Positions 1 through 8,552 of a stretch of 64,000 bases of DNA are shown in pieces. The stretch is from contig CAZGHN010000002.1 of assembly GCA_964525555.1 (NCBI GenBank), positions 248,001 to 312,000 of the forward strand, read 5' to 3'. A program made the position numbers and the translations under genes. This stretch comes from JAFGHJ01 sp964525555 (lineage in GTDB: Bacteria; Hydrothermota; UBA3072). Below the pieces are notes generated by a model, which saw only the letters and a list, made by a program, of their open reading frames with translations, was not told the origin of the DNA and made no database searches. Each line of letters begins with the position of its first letter. Within the stretch, counting starts at the first letter, position 1.

Positions 1-1416
1 TTCAAAGCCGTTTGCGAAAAGATATAGACAGATTGCTACTATATCAGGGTCGTAAAGAACTCCTTTATATTTTTGAATTTCATCCAATGCAATTCCGATA
101 CTATGGGCATCCCTGTAAGGTCTTCTGGAACTCATTGCTTCCACAACATCGGCGACTCCGAGAATCTTTGATTCAAGAATAATATCGCTTGCTTTTAGCC
201 CGTAAGGGTAGCCGGAACCATTTATTCTCTCATGATGTTGAGAGACAATTTTTGCAACAGGTCCCGGAAAATCTACGGATTTTAATATCTCAAATCCGAC
301 TTGAGCATGATTCCTAACTAGAGCCATTTCATATTCACTCAAAGATACGGGTTTATTTAATATTTCCGCAGGAACATGTATTTTACCGATATCGTGAAGA
401 GCACTGGCAATTTTAAGTATATTTAACCTGTCTTCAGATAGAGATTTTTCTTTTCCTATAGCGATTGCCAGCTGAGATACCCTTCTTTGATGTCCTGCAG
501 TAAAGGGATCTCTTTTTTCGACAGTTTCCGACAGTGCCGATACCGTACCTCCTAGGATTTCGGTTAACTTGCAAAAACTGTTTTTAAGTTCTTTTTCTAC
601 TTTTTTTCTTTCTCTAATATCATTGTATAGAGCGAACACTCCTATGATCTTACCGTCCTGACTAATTGGTCCGCCGCTAACATGAACGTCTATTAAGGTA
701 CCGTTTTTGCCACGCATTGTTGTTTCATCTTTAATTGTTTCACCTCTTAGTATTTTTTGAGAGAATGAAGCTGTTGCATTATTATTCCCTTCTGGGCCAA
801 TTACATCATTAATGTTTTTACCCTTTACTTCATCAGAGGAATATTTAAATAACTCTTGAAAACTTTTATTTATTTGAACAACTTTGTCATCTCCGTCAAG
901 TAAGGCAATCGCAGATGGAGAATTATCAAAAAGCGATTTAAAATAGTTTTTCTGGATTTTTAATTCTTCTTCTGCTAACTTTTTGTCTGTAACATCTATT
1001 GCGGAAGCTATAACGGCTGGTGCACCGTTAAAATCATCGACGTGTTTACTTCCACAGGCTAGCCACCTTTCTTCTCCTGATTTCTTCAGGACTTTAATTT
1101 CATAATAAGAAGGAACCTTTTCTCCATTGAGATGTTTCATTCCACGGGCTTTTAAGAGATCTTTCCATTCCGGATGAGCTATTTCCCAGAAGTCCATATT
1201 GTATAATTCTTCACACGAATAGCCAGAAAAGAGTTCCGCAGTTTTGTTGACGTAAATAAATTTATCTCTGTAGGCAAAGATTATTAGCGGCGCATGTTCC
1301 GCCATTATTTTATATCTATCTGCGTCTATGGAGTTCTGTAAATTGTTTTGAGAGAGTTTTTCGCGTAGTAAATTTATTTCCTGAATAAGGTCTTCCCTTT
1401 CTATACCCTCATCCAT
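1..1416 (-). CDS. PAS-PAS-HD-GYP protein, partial (C-terminus beyond left edge)
   Basis: The frame is open from ATG 1416 to the window edge (472 codons), so the C-terminus is missing. There is a short coiled N-terminus, then two PAS-type sensor domains (about residues 30-150 and 155-280), then an HD-GYP domain. The HD pair is His341-Asp342 in LHDIGKIHVP. The GYP motif is HHERINGSGYP (394-404), with Asn where most members have Asp. HD-GYP proteins hydrolyse cyclic di-GMP. No membrane segment is visible, so it should be a cytoplasmic sensor enzyme. An AAGGGGG ribosome site precedes the ATG and a strong promoter lies at 1496-1523. The family call is firm; the signal sensed is unknown. Confidence 0.9.
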   Translation of the reverse strand, partial: MDEGIEREDLIQEINLLREKLSQNNLQNSIDADRYKIMAEHAPLIIFAYRDKFIYVNKTAELFSGYSCEELYNMDFWEIAHPEWKDLLKARGMKHLNGEKVPSYYEIKVLKKSGEERWLACGSKHVDDFNGAPAVIASAIDVTDKKLAEEELKIQKNYFKSLFDNSPSAIALLDGDDKVVQINKSFQELFKYSSDEVKGKNINDVIGPEGNNNATASFSQKILRGETIKDETTMRGKNGTLIDVHVSGGPISQDGKIIGVFALYNDIRERKKVEKELKNSFCKLTEILGGTVSALSETVEKRDPFTAGHQRRVSQLAIAIGKEKSLSEDRLNILKIASALHDIGKIHVPAEILNKPVSLSEYEMALVRNHAQVGFEILKSVDFPGPVAKIVSQHHERINGSGYPYGLKASDIILESKILGVADVVEAMSSRRPYRDAHSIGIALDEIQKYKGVLYDPDIVAICLYLFANGFE

Positions 1417-1817
1417 TAAAAAAACCCCCTTAATAAATTTTTATGTTAATTATTTAATATTAGATAAAAGTTTTATATATAGAATTTCCATAATAATTAT
1501 AAGGACTTTGTTCTCAAAGTCAAGTCCTTTTTTCTTTGGAAAGGGCTTATTGATATGGTTTTATAGCGTTATTTGTTAACTTTTGTTAGCGAAAATCGTA
1601 TTTTTTTGATTTTTTCACCCCCCTCACCCCATTTTTTTTAACAACAAATTGCACAAATATAACAAATAAAAAATTTTTTTAAAACATAATGAAACTTCTT
1701 TAGTTAGTATTCGTGCTATTAGCGTGATTCGTTGTTCCTAATTATCTAGGTTGGGATTGGGGTTTTTAATAAAGATAATAAAAAATAATTTTGTTGTGGC
1801 TTTGTGTTGTAACTTTT
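1417..1817. other. Intergenic region between hypF and the HD-GYP gene
   Basis: Apart from the promoter at 1496-1523 I see only AT-rich sequence and a pyrimidine run near 1616-1640. No RNA gene or convincing terminator is visible. Confidence 0.5.
1496..1523 (-). promoter_or_regulatory. Promoter of the HD-GYP gene with an overlapping inverted repeat
   Basis: Minus strand: TTGACT (1523-1518), 16-bp spacer, perfect TATAAT (1501-1496). The spacer and -35 box carry the inverted repeat GACTTTG-N4-CAAAGTC (1504-1521), which could be an operator. The predicted leader is about 75 nt. Confidence 0.65.
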
Positions 1818-4109
1818 TTATTTTTTTTCGAGTTTGAGACGTTTCATTGCAATGGCGACCTGTCCTGCAGAAATTCCCCCATCGTTGGGCGGTAATTTAT
1901 TATGGTTATAGACTTTAAAATTTTCTTTCTTTAATCTTTTGGTTGCTTCGCTTCTTAATACAATATTCTGAAAAACTCCACCTGAAAGACAGACTTTATT
2001 TATTCCTGTTTCTTCTCTTAATAAATTTGAAACATCAACAATCATTTCAGCTAAACCTTTGTGGAACTTGCCGGAAATAATTTCTCTGTCGATTCCTTTT
2101 TTGATGTCTTCGACAATTGATTCGATAGTCTTTTTTGGATCTATAATGTGAGTGTTGACGCTTTTTGTTATTTCAAACTTATAAAAATCGTCTACATCTT
2201 CTTTTGCTGTCATCTCAAGCTCGATGGCGGCTTGCCCCTGATAATTTATAGAGCTTCTTATTCCAAGGATAGAAGAGACCGCGTCAAAAAGTCTTCCTAT
2301 AGATGATGTCATAGGAGAGTTTACTCTTTTTTCTATCATCGTTTTAATAATTGACCATTTCTTCTTATCGAGAGTCTTTGTAAAATCTATATCTACCTTG
2401 CTGAAGTCTTTGCCAAAAATATCATATATATATACTGCACCCATTCTCCACGGTTCTTTAACTGTTATATCTCCTCCCGGAAGAGGAATATATTTTAAGT
2501 GTGCTTTTCTCTCGTATTTTTGCAGGTCAGCAATTAAGAATTCTCCTCCCCATATTTTTCCGTCAGCTCCGTATCCCGTGCCATCCCATGCTACCCCGAT
2601 TATTTTTTCGTCGATTTTGTTGTCCAATAAACATGAAGCAATATGGGCATGATGATGCTGTACTTCTATTAAAGGTGTGCTGTTTTCATACGCCCATTTT
2701 TTTCCGAACTTGGTTGCCTGGTATTCGGGGTGTAAGTCTACGACTGCTATATCCGGAGGAATGTCGAAGAAATTAATAAAGTGTTCTATCCCCCTTTCAA
2801 AAGCTTTTATTGTTTCTATGTTATCCGTTTCTCCTATGTAATGGCTCACGAAGATTTCATCTTCCCTTGAAATAGCGAAAGTGTTATGTTTGTGTGCTCC
2901 AAAACCGATAATTTTCTTCTCACTTTCAACAGGGTATCGTAAGGGTTGGGGAGCATAACCTCGGGAGCGTCTTAATAAAAGAGGTTCGTTGTCTACTATT
3001 CTTGCTATAGAGTCGTCAGCCTGAATCCATATATCGCGATTGTTAATAAGGAAATAATCGGCAATACCTTTAAGTCTTAGGACCGCATTATTGTTATCGA
3101 AAGCAATCGGTTCGTCTCTTTTATTACCGGATGTCATAACGAGAACGTCTAACTTTTCAAATAGAAGAATGTGTAGAGGAGTGTATGGCAACATGAAGCC
3201 CAGATAATTGTTATTGGGGGCTATGTTATCCGGAAGAATATTTTTGCCATTCTTTTTTAGAAGAACGATTGGAGTACGAACACTTGAAATGAGTTCTTTT
3301 TCTTCTTCTCCGATATATACAAATTCGCTTATAACTTTTATGTCTTTTGCCATGAGTGCAAGTGGTTTATCCGGACGCATTTTCTTTTTTCTTAAGGTTT
3401 CGATAGCCTTTTTGTCACGAGCATTACAGGCAAGGTGAAACCCTCCGAGACCCTTAACTGCAATTATTTTACCTTTTTTAAGAAGTTTAATCGCTTTCTT
3501 TATTGGATTGCCTCTAAGCTTTATGCCTTTAGCGTCTAGAAGTTCAATGTGTGGTCCACATTTACTGCATGCGTTGGGCTGTGCATGAAATCTTCGCATG
3601 GAGGGGTCTTCGTATTCCTCCATACATTTTTTGCACATTTCGAATTCTTTCATGGTAGTGTTTTTTCTGTCATAAGGAAGTTCCTCGGTTATGGTAAAAC
3701 GGGGTCCGCAGTTTGTGCAGTTTATGAATGGGTATAAATACCTTCTATCTTTCCTATTTAGGAGTTCTTTCTTGCAGTCATCACATGTTGATATATCAGG
3801 AGATACAAGAGTAGTTTTTTCCTTACTTTTTTCACTTTCGATTATTTTAAATTCATTAAATTCTTTTGCTGGCAGTTCTTGGGAAAGGATTTCTTCTATA
3901 TCTGAAAGCGGGGGAGGATGCATCTTTAGTACTTCTAAAAAAGAATGTATATTCTTAAGGTCGCCTTGGACATCCAATGTTACTCCCTTGCTATCGTTAA
4001 ATACAGTTCCTTTTAGGTTGTATTCTTTTGCGAGGCGATATACTGTTGGTCGAAATCCAACGCCCTGTACAATCCCTTTTATTTCGATTTTTCTCCGTTC
4101 TGTATTCAT
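1818..4109 (-). CDS. hypF: Carbamoyltransferase HypF (NiFe-hydrogenase maturation)
   Basis: At 763 residues it has the full HypF layout. An acylphosphatase domain (about 1-95, GIVQGVGFRP) is followed by two C-x2-C...C-x2-C zinc-finger units (about 105-185, starting CDDCKKEL). Then come a YrdC-like domain (about 200-385) and a Kae1-like domain (about 395-740) with HHAHIASC and LSGGVFQN. HypF uses carbamoyl phosphate and ATP to carbamoylate the C-terminal Cys of HypE, the source of the hydrogenase cyanide ligands. No other hyp or hydrogenase gene is in the window. It is divergent from the gene at 4220. The predicted transcript start lies about 2 nt before the ATG, so the mRNA looks leaderless. 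Confidence 0.96.
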   Translation of the reverse strand: MNTERRKIEIKGIVQGVGFRPTVYRLAKEYNLKGTVFNDSKGVTLDVQGDLKNIHSFLEVLKMHPPPLSDIEEILSQELPAKEFNEFKIIESEKSKEKTTLVSPDISTCDDCKKELLNRKDRRYLYPFINCTNCGPRFTITEELPYDRKNTTMKEFEMCKKCMEEYEDPSMRRFHAQPNACSKCGPHIELLDAKGIKLRGNPIKKAIKLLKKGKIIAVKGLGGFHLACNARDKKAIETLRKKKMRPDKPLALMAKDIKVISEFVYIGEEEKELISSVRTPIVLLKKNGKNILPDNIAPNNNYLGFMLPYTPLHILLFEKLDVLVMTSGNKRDEPIAFDNNNAVLRLKGIADYFLINNRDIWIQADDSIARIVDNEPLLLRRSRGYAPQPLRYPVESEKKIIGFGAHKHNTFAISREDEIFVSHYIGETDNIETIKAFERGIEHFINFFDIPPDIAVVDLHPEYQATKFGKKWAYENSTPLIEVQHHHAHIASCLLDNKIDEKIIGVAWDGTGYGADGKIWGGEFLIADLQKYERKAHLKYIPLPGGDITVKEPWRMGAVYIYDIFGKDFSKVDIDFTKTLDKKKWSIIKTMIEKRVNSPMTSSIGRLFDAVSSILGIRSSINYQGQAAIELEMTAKEDVDDFYKFEITKSVNTHIIDPKKTIESIVEDIKKGIDREIISGKFHKGLAEMIVDVSNLLREETGINKVCLSGGVFQNIVLRSEATKRLKKENFKVYNHNKLPPNDGGISAGQVAIAMKRLKLEKK

Positions 4110-4117
4110 ATCTAATA

Positions 4118-4145
4118 AAGATAGTTATGATTAGCAGTAAGTCAA
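4118..4145 (-). promoter_or_regulatory. hypF promoter (leaderless type)
   Basis: TTGACT (4145-4140), 16-bp spacer, TATCTT (4123-4118). The ATG at 4109 is 8 nt past the -10 box and has no Shine-Dalgarno sequence. Confidence 0.6.
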
Positions 4146-4185
4146 GAAGCGATGGAAAGTAGGACCTTCTTGTGTTCTAAGAATG

Positions 4186-4213
4186 TTGACTTTTTATCAA
4201 AAGAAAATACACT
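4186..4213 (+). promoter_or_regulatory. Promoter of the C_GCAxxG_C_C gene (leaderless type)
   Basis: TTGACT (4186-4191), 16-bp spacer, TACACT (4208-4213). The expected start site coincides with the ATG at 4220. Confidence 0.5.
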
Positions 4214-4219
4214 ATTTAT

Positions 4220-4729
4220 ATGGAAAAGGATATAGATTTTTCGCAAAAAGCAGTAGATTTTTTTAAGGAAGGATTCATTTGTGCTGAAAGCGTTCTAATG
4301 GCAATGCAGGAATTCTTGGGGCTTGAAAAAAATCCCGCGCTTGCAACAGGTTTTGGTGCAGGTATAGCCAGAAGAGGTTCTGTATGCGGTGCTGTGACCG
4401 GTGGTATTCTTGCTATAAATCTTAAATATGGAAGACAAAAAGCAGAGGACAAGGAATCGATAAAACAAGCCTATTTAAGGGCATTAGAGTTTTACAATAG
4501 ATTCGAAGAAGAGATGGGAAGCGCTATTTGCTACGATATTATTAAATGCGACTTAAGATTCGAAGAAGAGATGGGAAGCGCTATTTGCTACGATATTATT
4601 AAATGCGACTTAAAAACAGAAGAGGGACAAAAGGTATTTAAAGATAATAACTTGCTCGAGGAAAAGTGCTTTAAATGCGTCGAGGCTTCAGTTGATATTT
4701 TGTTAGATATTTTCCGAGCAGAGGTCTAG
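4220..4729 (+). CDS. C_GCAxxG_C_C family putative redox protein with internal duplication
   Basis: This 169-residue protein matches the C_GCAxxG_C_C family: an early Cys in ICAESVL, the VCGAVTGG core, then paired cysteines further on, including CFKCVE near the end. Members are thought to be small redox-active or metal-binding proteins, often beside redox enzymes; no reaction is established. A 19-residue block (RFEEEMGSAICYDIIKCDL) is present twice in tandem, identical even at DNA level, doubling one CysX7Cys pair. The protein is thus about 19 residues longer than it would otherwise be. It stands alone, divergent from hypF, with a leaderless-type promoter. Confidence 0.85.
   Translation: MEKDIDFSQKAVDFFKEGFICAESVLMAMQEFLGLEKNPALATGFGAGIARRGSVCGAVTGGILAINLKYGRQKAEDKESIKQAYLRALEFYNRFEEEMGSAICYDIIKCDLRFEEEMGSAICYDIIKCDLKTEEGQKVFKDNNLLEEKCFKCVEASVDILLDIFRAEV
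4499..4612 (+). repeat. Perfect 57-bp tandem duplication within a coding region
   Basis: 4499-4555 and 4556-4612 are identical over 57 bp, in frame (19 codons). No base differs, so the event is recent or an assembly artefact. Confidence 0.95.
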
Positions 4730-4878
4730 TTTGTTTAAAAAATACTTTTTTCTTTCTAAAACCAAAGAGTCTGCTTTTATCTAAAAGAGAAGATATGAAA
4801 CTTCGAATCTGGAATATCGAGGGGATTATTTCTTCATTTACGGAAGATTTAATCGCAAAGCGATTTTAGGTAGGTAAA

Positions 4879-5367
4879 ATGCAAAGAAGTAAGATAAGTG
4901 AAATTTTAATTCTCTTTTCAAGTATAATTATCTGCCAGCTTGCCGGTTTTATTGGTTCTATTTTTACCACTTCTTCTATACCCACCTGGTATGCAAGTCT
5001 AAATAAACCCTCATTTAATCCGCCCAACTGGGTTTTCGCTCCTGTCTGGACTGTTTTGTACTTGCTTATGGGTATTGCTTTATATCTAATATGGCGAAAA
5101 GGTTTGAGTGATAAAAATGTTAAGATAGCTTTTATGGTTTTTGTTTTTCAACTTGTCTTAAATTCGCTGTGGTCTTTTTTGTTCTTTGGTCTCGAATCGC
5201 CTTTTGCCGCTTTCATCGAGATAATTATTCTCTGGATTGCGATATTAGTATCGATCATTCTTTTCTTCCGTATATCCTGGATTGCTGGAGTTTTACTGAT
5301 TCCCTATATACTCTGGGTAAGTTTTGCTTCCGTCTTGAATTTCGCAATCTGGCGACTGAATATTTAG
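4879..5367 (+). CDS. tspO: TspO/MBR family tryptophan-rich sensory protein
   Basis: This 162-residue, five-helix membrane protein has the family's aromatic signature: PTWYASLNKPSFNPPNW near residue 40, WTVLYLLMGIALY, and the helix-4/5 motifs. TspO proteins bind tetrapyrroles and act in porphyrin or stress signalling; the partner here is unknown. It follows the preceding gene by about 150 bp on the same strand. TAGGTAGG precedes the ATG as a weak ribosome site. The length is typical. It converges on the glycosyltransferase gene at 5547-6668, with no clear terminator between them. Confidence 0.93.
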   Translation: MQRSKISEILILFSSIIICQLAGFIGSIFTTSSIPTWYASLNKPSFNPPNWVFAPVWTVLYLLMGIALYLIWRKGLSDKNVKIAFMVFVFQLVLNSLWSFLFFGLESPFAAFIEIIILWIAILVSIILFFRISWIAGVLLIPYILWVSFASVLNFAIWRLNI

Positions 5368-5546
5368 GATTTGGCCCATAGGGAGTAGTGAGTAGAGAGC
5401 AGTGAGCAGTTAAATAGGAATTATGAATTTTGAATTATTAATTTTGAATTGAAAAAACAAAAATAAAAATTTAGTGTATTCTGGGTGTTTCGTGGTTAAA
5501 TAAATTATTTATTTCTCTGTGCACTCTGTGGTTAATGTTTTTTGAT

Positions 5547-6668
5547 TCAAAGTTGTGATAAAATTATTTCTTTCATCTTTTTTGCAGATTCATCCCAGGA
5601 AAAATTCTTAGCCCATTTCTTTGCCGATGCACCCATCTTTATAACCAATTTCCTATCTTTAAGTATTTTTATAAGAATTTCGGATAGGGTTTTAGTATCC
5701 TCAAAAGGATAAATATATCCGCTAACGCCGTTTTTTACAGTCTCCCGTAAGCCCGGTGAATCCGGCACAATTGAAGGTGTACCACTACTTTGAGACTCTA
5801 TAGAAGTCAGCCCCCAACCTTCTTTTGGGGAAGTGTTCACCGAAACCCACGAACTTGTTAGCAAATCTGCTTTTTCTTTAGCGGGAACAAAATTAGTAAA
5901 TTTAATTGATTTTTCAATTTTGTTTCTTCGGGAAATTTCTTTAAGACGGGGAAGGTCATCTCCGTTGCCTACCAAAATAACCTTCAGATCGGGTATTGAT
6001 TTTAATACGTAAGGAATAGAGTCGATTAAAATATCCATTCTTTTATATTTTTTTATTCTACCCAGACAAATGATTGTAGGATTTTTGGTTAGTTTTGCAG
6101 TAGATTGGTAACGTTTTATGTCAACTCCATTATATACTACTTTAACATTTGCCTTGGGGATCCCCATTTTTACAAGCTCATTCTTTGAGCTTTGCGATAC
6201 GGCAATCATCGGTATATTTTTGTAATGTTTTGGTATTAGTTTTTCTGAGTAATAGACGTAGGAGGCTAAAATGGGATTGGTTTCCGTATAGATTATTTTT
6301 CCGAAAACATGATGCATAACAGCGAGCCTTTTTCCTTTTACAAATCTATCTCCAAAGAATGGAATCTTGTTTAGATCTTCTATTACAAGATCGAAGCTTT
6401 TTAGCTCGTTTAATTTTTTATACGCTTTAGGTACGTGAAAATTAAATGTGTTTCGGGAGCCTACCCTATAAATATTTATTCCGTCTATTATTTCATTCTT
6501 TGGGGCATTTGCAAAATGTGTGCATAGTAGGTAAATATTGAAATCGCCGGTAAGGCGCTTAAAGATTTCGCGGAGATGGACCTCGGCTCCACCCGACAGC
6601 GGATTAGTCCAGTCCTGCCAGTTTATAATTAGTATATCAGGCTTTTTTTTCAGCCTTTGCCTCAACAC
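5547..6668 (-). CDS. GT4-family glycosyltransferase
   Basis: At 373 residues it has the GT-B fold of family GT4. NPLSGGAEVHLREI is the N-terminal acceptor-domain motif, NGVDIKRY and GRIKKYKRMD mark the start of the donor domain, and EGWGLTSIESQSSG carries the EX7E retaining motif. Such enzymes move a sugar from a nucleotide-sugar to a lipid- or glycan-linked acceptor at the cytoplasmic face. It is the last gene of the exporter operon and overlaps the ABC ATPase gene by 32 bp. It may therefore be translationally coupled, and may modify an exported or envelope substrate. The substrate is not predictable. Confidence 0.88.
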   Translation of the reverse strand: MLRQRLKKKPDILIINWQDWTNPLSGGAEVHLREIFKRLTGDFNIYLLCTHFANAPKNEIIDGINIYRVGSRNTFNFHVPKAYKKLNELKSFDLVIEDLNKIPFFGDRFVKGKRLAVMHHVFGKIIYTETNPILASYVYYSEKLIPKHYKNIPMIAVSQSSKNELVKMGIPKANVKVVYNGVDIKRYQSTAKLTKNPTIICLGRIKKYKRMDILIDSIPYVLKSIPDLKVILVGNGDDLPRLKEISRRNKIEKSIKFTNFVPAKEKADLLTSSWVSVNTSPKEGWGLTSIESQSSGTPSIVPDSPGLRETVKNGVSGYIYPFEDTKTLSEILIKILKDRKLVIKMGASAKKWAKNFSWDESAKKMKEIILSQL

Positions 6669-7326
6669 GTCCGTCCTTAAGAAATATTTTTCTCTTGCCT
6701 CGATCAGCCACGTATTTTTCGTGGGATACGATTATGATTGTTTTCCCTTTTTTATGTAAGTCCAATAGGATTTTTAAAATCTCTTCACCCCTTACGGAAT
6801 CCAGATTGCCGGTTGGTTCATCTGCTATAATTATCTCCGGTTCATTAGCAAGAGCTCTTGCGATTGCTACTCTCTGACGCTCTCCTCCGGAAAGTTGATT
6901 GGGAAGATGGTTTGCTCGATCCGCTAGCCCTACACTTTCCAGAATACTTATAGCTTTTTCTTTCCTTTCTTTTGGAGCAACTCTATTGTATATCATAGGG
7001 AGGGAAACATTGTACCATGCCGGTACGTCAGGTAGGAGGTAAAAATCCTGAAAAACGAATCCTATGAATTCTTTTCGTATATCAGCAAGTTGATTTTCGT
7101 TCATTTTATTAACATCTTTTCCCTGCAGAAAATAAGAGCCGCTACTTGCCACATCAAGACATCCTATTATATGCATGAGCGTGGATTTGCCTGAACCCGA
7201 GGGTCCCATTATTGAAATAAGTTCTCCTTTTTTTATTGTGATGTCAATGCCCCTGAGTGCGTGAACTTCAGTTTCTCCAAGCGGATAGACTTTGGTTACG
7301 TCTTTTATTTTGATTAGTTCACTCAT
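6637..7326 (-). CDS. MacB/LolD-type ABC transporter ATPase
   Basis: This 229-residue nucleotide-binding subunit has Walker A (GPSGSGKST), the ABC signature (LSGGERQR), Walker B (IIIADEPTG) and the switch His (IIVSHE). The family energises FtsX-fold permeases that pull substrates from the membrane or drive tripartite efflux. It overlaps the permease gene upstream by 8 bp and the glycosyltransferase downstream by 32 bp. With permease, adaptor and TolC in one operon, it is the motor of a MacAB-TolC-like exporter. Confidence 0.95.
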   Translation of the reverse strand: MSELIKIKDVTKVYPLGETEVHALRGIDITIKKGELISIMGPSGSGKSTLMHIIGCLDVASSGSYFLQGKDVNKMNENQLADIRKEFIGFVFQDFYLLPDVPAWYNVSLPMIYNRVAPKERKEKAISILESVGLADRANHLPNQLSGGERQRVAIARALANEPEIIIADEPTGNLDSVRGEEILKILLDLHKKGKTIIIVSHEKYVADRGKRKIFLKDGRVEAKAEKKA

Positions 7327-8551
7327 AACGAAGTGCCTCCACAGGGCTTAATTTAGATGCTTTCCTTGCAGGATAATATCCGAAGAAAACCCCTATACTG
7401 CAGCAAAAACCAAAGCCAAGAAAAATCGTCCATATCGGTATATGAAAGTGTATACCAGGACTCACAACAGAAATAAGCTTTGTAATTGAAGCTCCGAGAA
7501 AGATACCGATAATTCCCCCGATCAGACAGATCACCACGGATTCCATGAGAAACTGTCCTAAGATTTCGCTTGATTTAGCACCTATTGCTTTTCTGACTCC
7601 TATTTCCCTTGTTCGCTCCGAAACAGAAACAAGCATTATGTTCATTATTCCAATTCCGCCTACAATTAAAGAAATGCCAGCAATTGCAATTGAAATCATT
7701 AAAAAGGTCCCGGTTAATTGGTTAAATTGTTTTATCAAACCTTCTGAAGAATTAATCGAAAAATCATCTTCTTCGTCGGGTTTCAAGTTACGAGCTCCCC
7801 TTAGTATCCATCTAATTTCTTCTCTTGCTTCTTCTGCATCCTCAACATGCACGGCTATATTGATGGATGTTCTTTTTCTATCTATAAATTCTCCCATTGT
7901 TGTGTATGGAATTATTGTAACGTTATCCATACTATGCCCCATAAATTCTCCCCGTTCTTCAAGAATACCGATAACAGTGAATTGTCGGCCTTGAATCTTC
8001 ACTTTATTGCCAATAGGATTTTCTTCGGGGAATAAAGAGTTTACTACGTCCTGACCTAAAACACAAACGTGTCTTTTATATTTTATATCATCTTTTGACA
8101 GGAAACGTCCAAGACTTATGTATTGACTGACTATCTGGGTATAATCTTCAGAGGTGCCTGATATTTCAACCTCGGCGGCTTCTTTCTCTTTTCTTTCCAT
8201 ATTCAAATTTCTCCCAATTAATGGAGATAAGTATTTAAAAGAGGTCCCATATCCTTTTAGAGCCTGCACTTCTTTCATCCCTATGTTGGGTCTCTTTCTG
8301 ATTTTACTCCATTCTTCTCTGCTCATATGACCCATAATCCAGGGATATTTATCTACATATAGTACATTTGCACCAAGTTGCGAAAAACTTGTAGCTATGT
8401 ATTTTTCGAACCCTGAAATAACAGACATTACACCTACAACAGTCATAACACCTATTACTATACCTAGTGTGGTAAGTAGGCTTCGAAGCTTGTTAGCTTT
8501 AATCGATTCAATAGCCGAGCGTAAAATTTCGAGTAGAAAACTTCTGAACAT
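7319..8551 (-). CDS. MacB-like ABC transporter permease (FtsX fold)
   Basis: This 410-residue protein has one N-terminal membrane helix (about 20-42), a large periplasmic MacB core domain (about 50-275) and three C-terminal helices. ERTREIGVRKAIGA, the typical FtsX-domain loop, lies near residue 315. It matches the four-helix MacB/LolC topology. It sits between adaptor and ATPase genes, 1 bp from the first and overlapping the second by 8 bp. The likely role is transmembrane coupling in a tripartite efflux or lipoprotein/peptide export pump; the substrate is unknown. Confidence 0.94.
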   Translation of the reverse strand: MFRSFLLEILRSAIESIKANKLRSLLTTLGIVIGVMTVVGVMSVISGFEKYIATSFSQLGANVLYVDKYPWIMGHMSREEWSKIRKRPNIGMKEVQALKGYGTSFKYLSPLIGRNLNMERKEKEAAEVEISGTSEDYTQIVSQYISLGRFLSKDDIKYKRHVCVLGQDVVNSLFPEENPIGNKVKIQGRQFTVIGILEERGEFMGHSMDNVTIIPYTTMGEFIDRKRTSINIAVHVEDAEEAREEIRWILRGARNLKPDEEDDFSINSSEGLIKQFNQLTGTFLMISIAIAGISLIVGGIGIMNIMLVSVSERTREIGVRKAIGAKSSEILGQFLMESVVICLIGGIIGIFLGASITKLISVVSPGIHFHIPIWTIFLGFGFCCSIGVFFGYYPARKASKLSPVEALRYE

Positions 8552-8552
8552 T

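Noticed and set aside
4795..4869. 24-codon frame before tspO
   Set aside because: No promoter, weak ribosome site and no second copy; could be chance.
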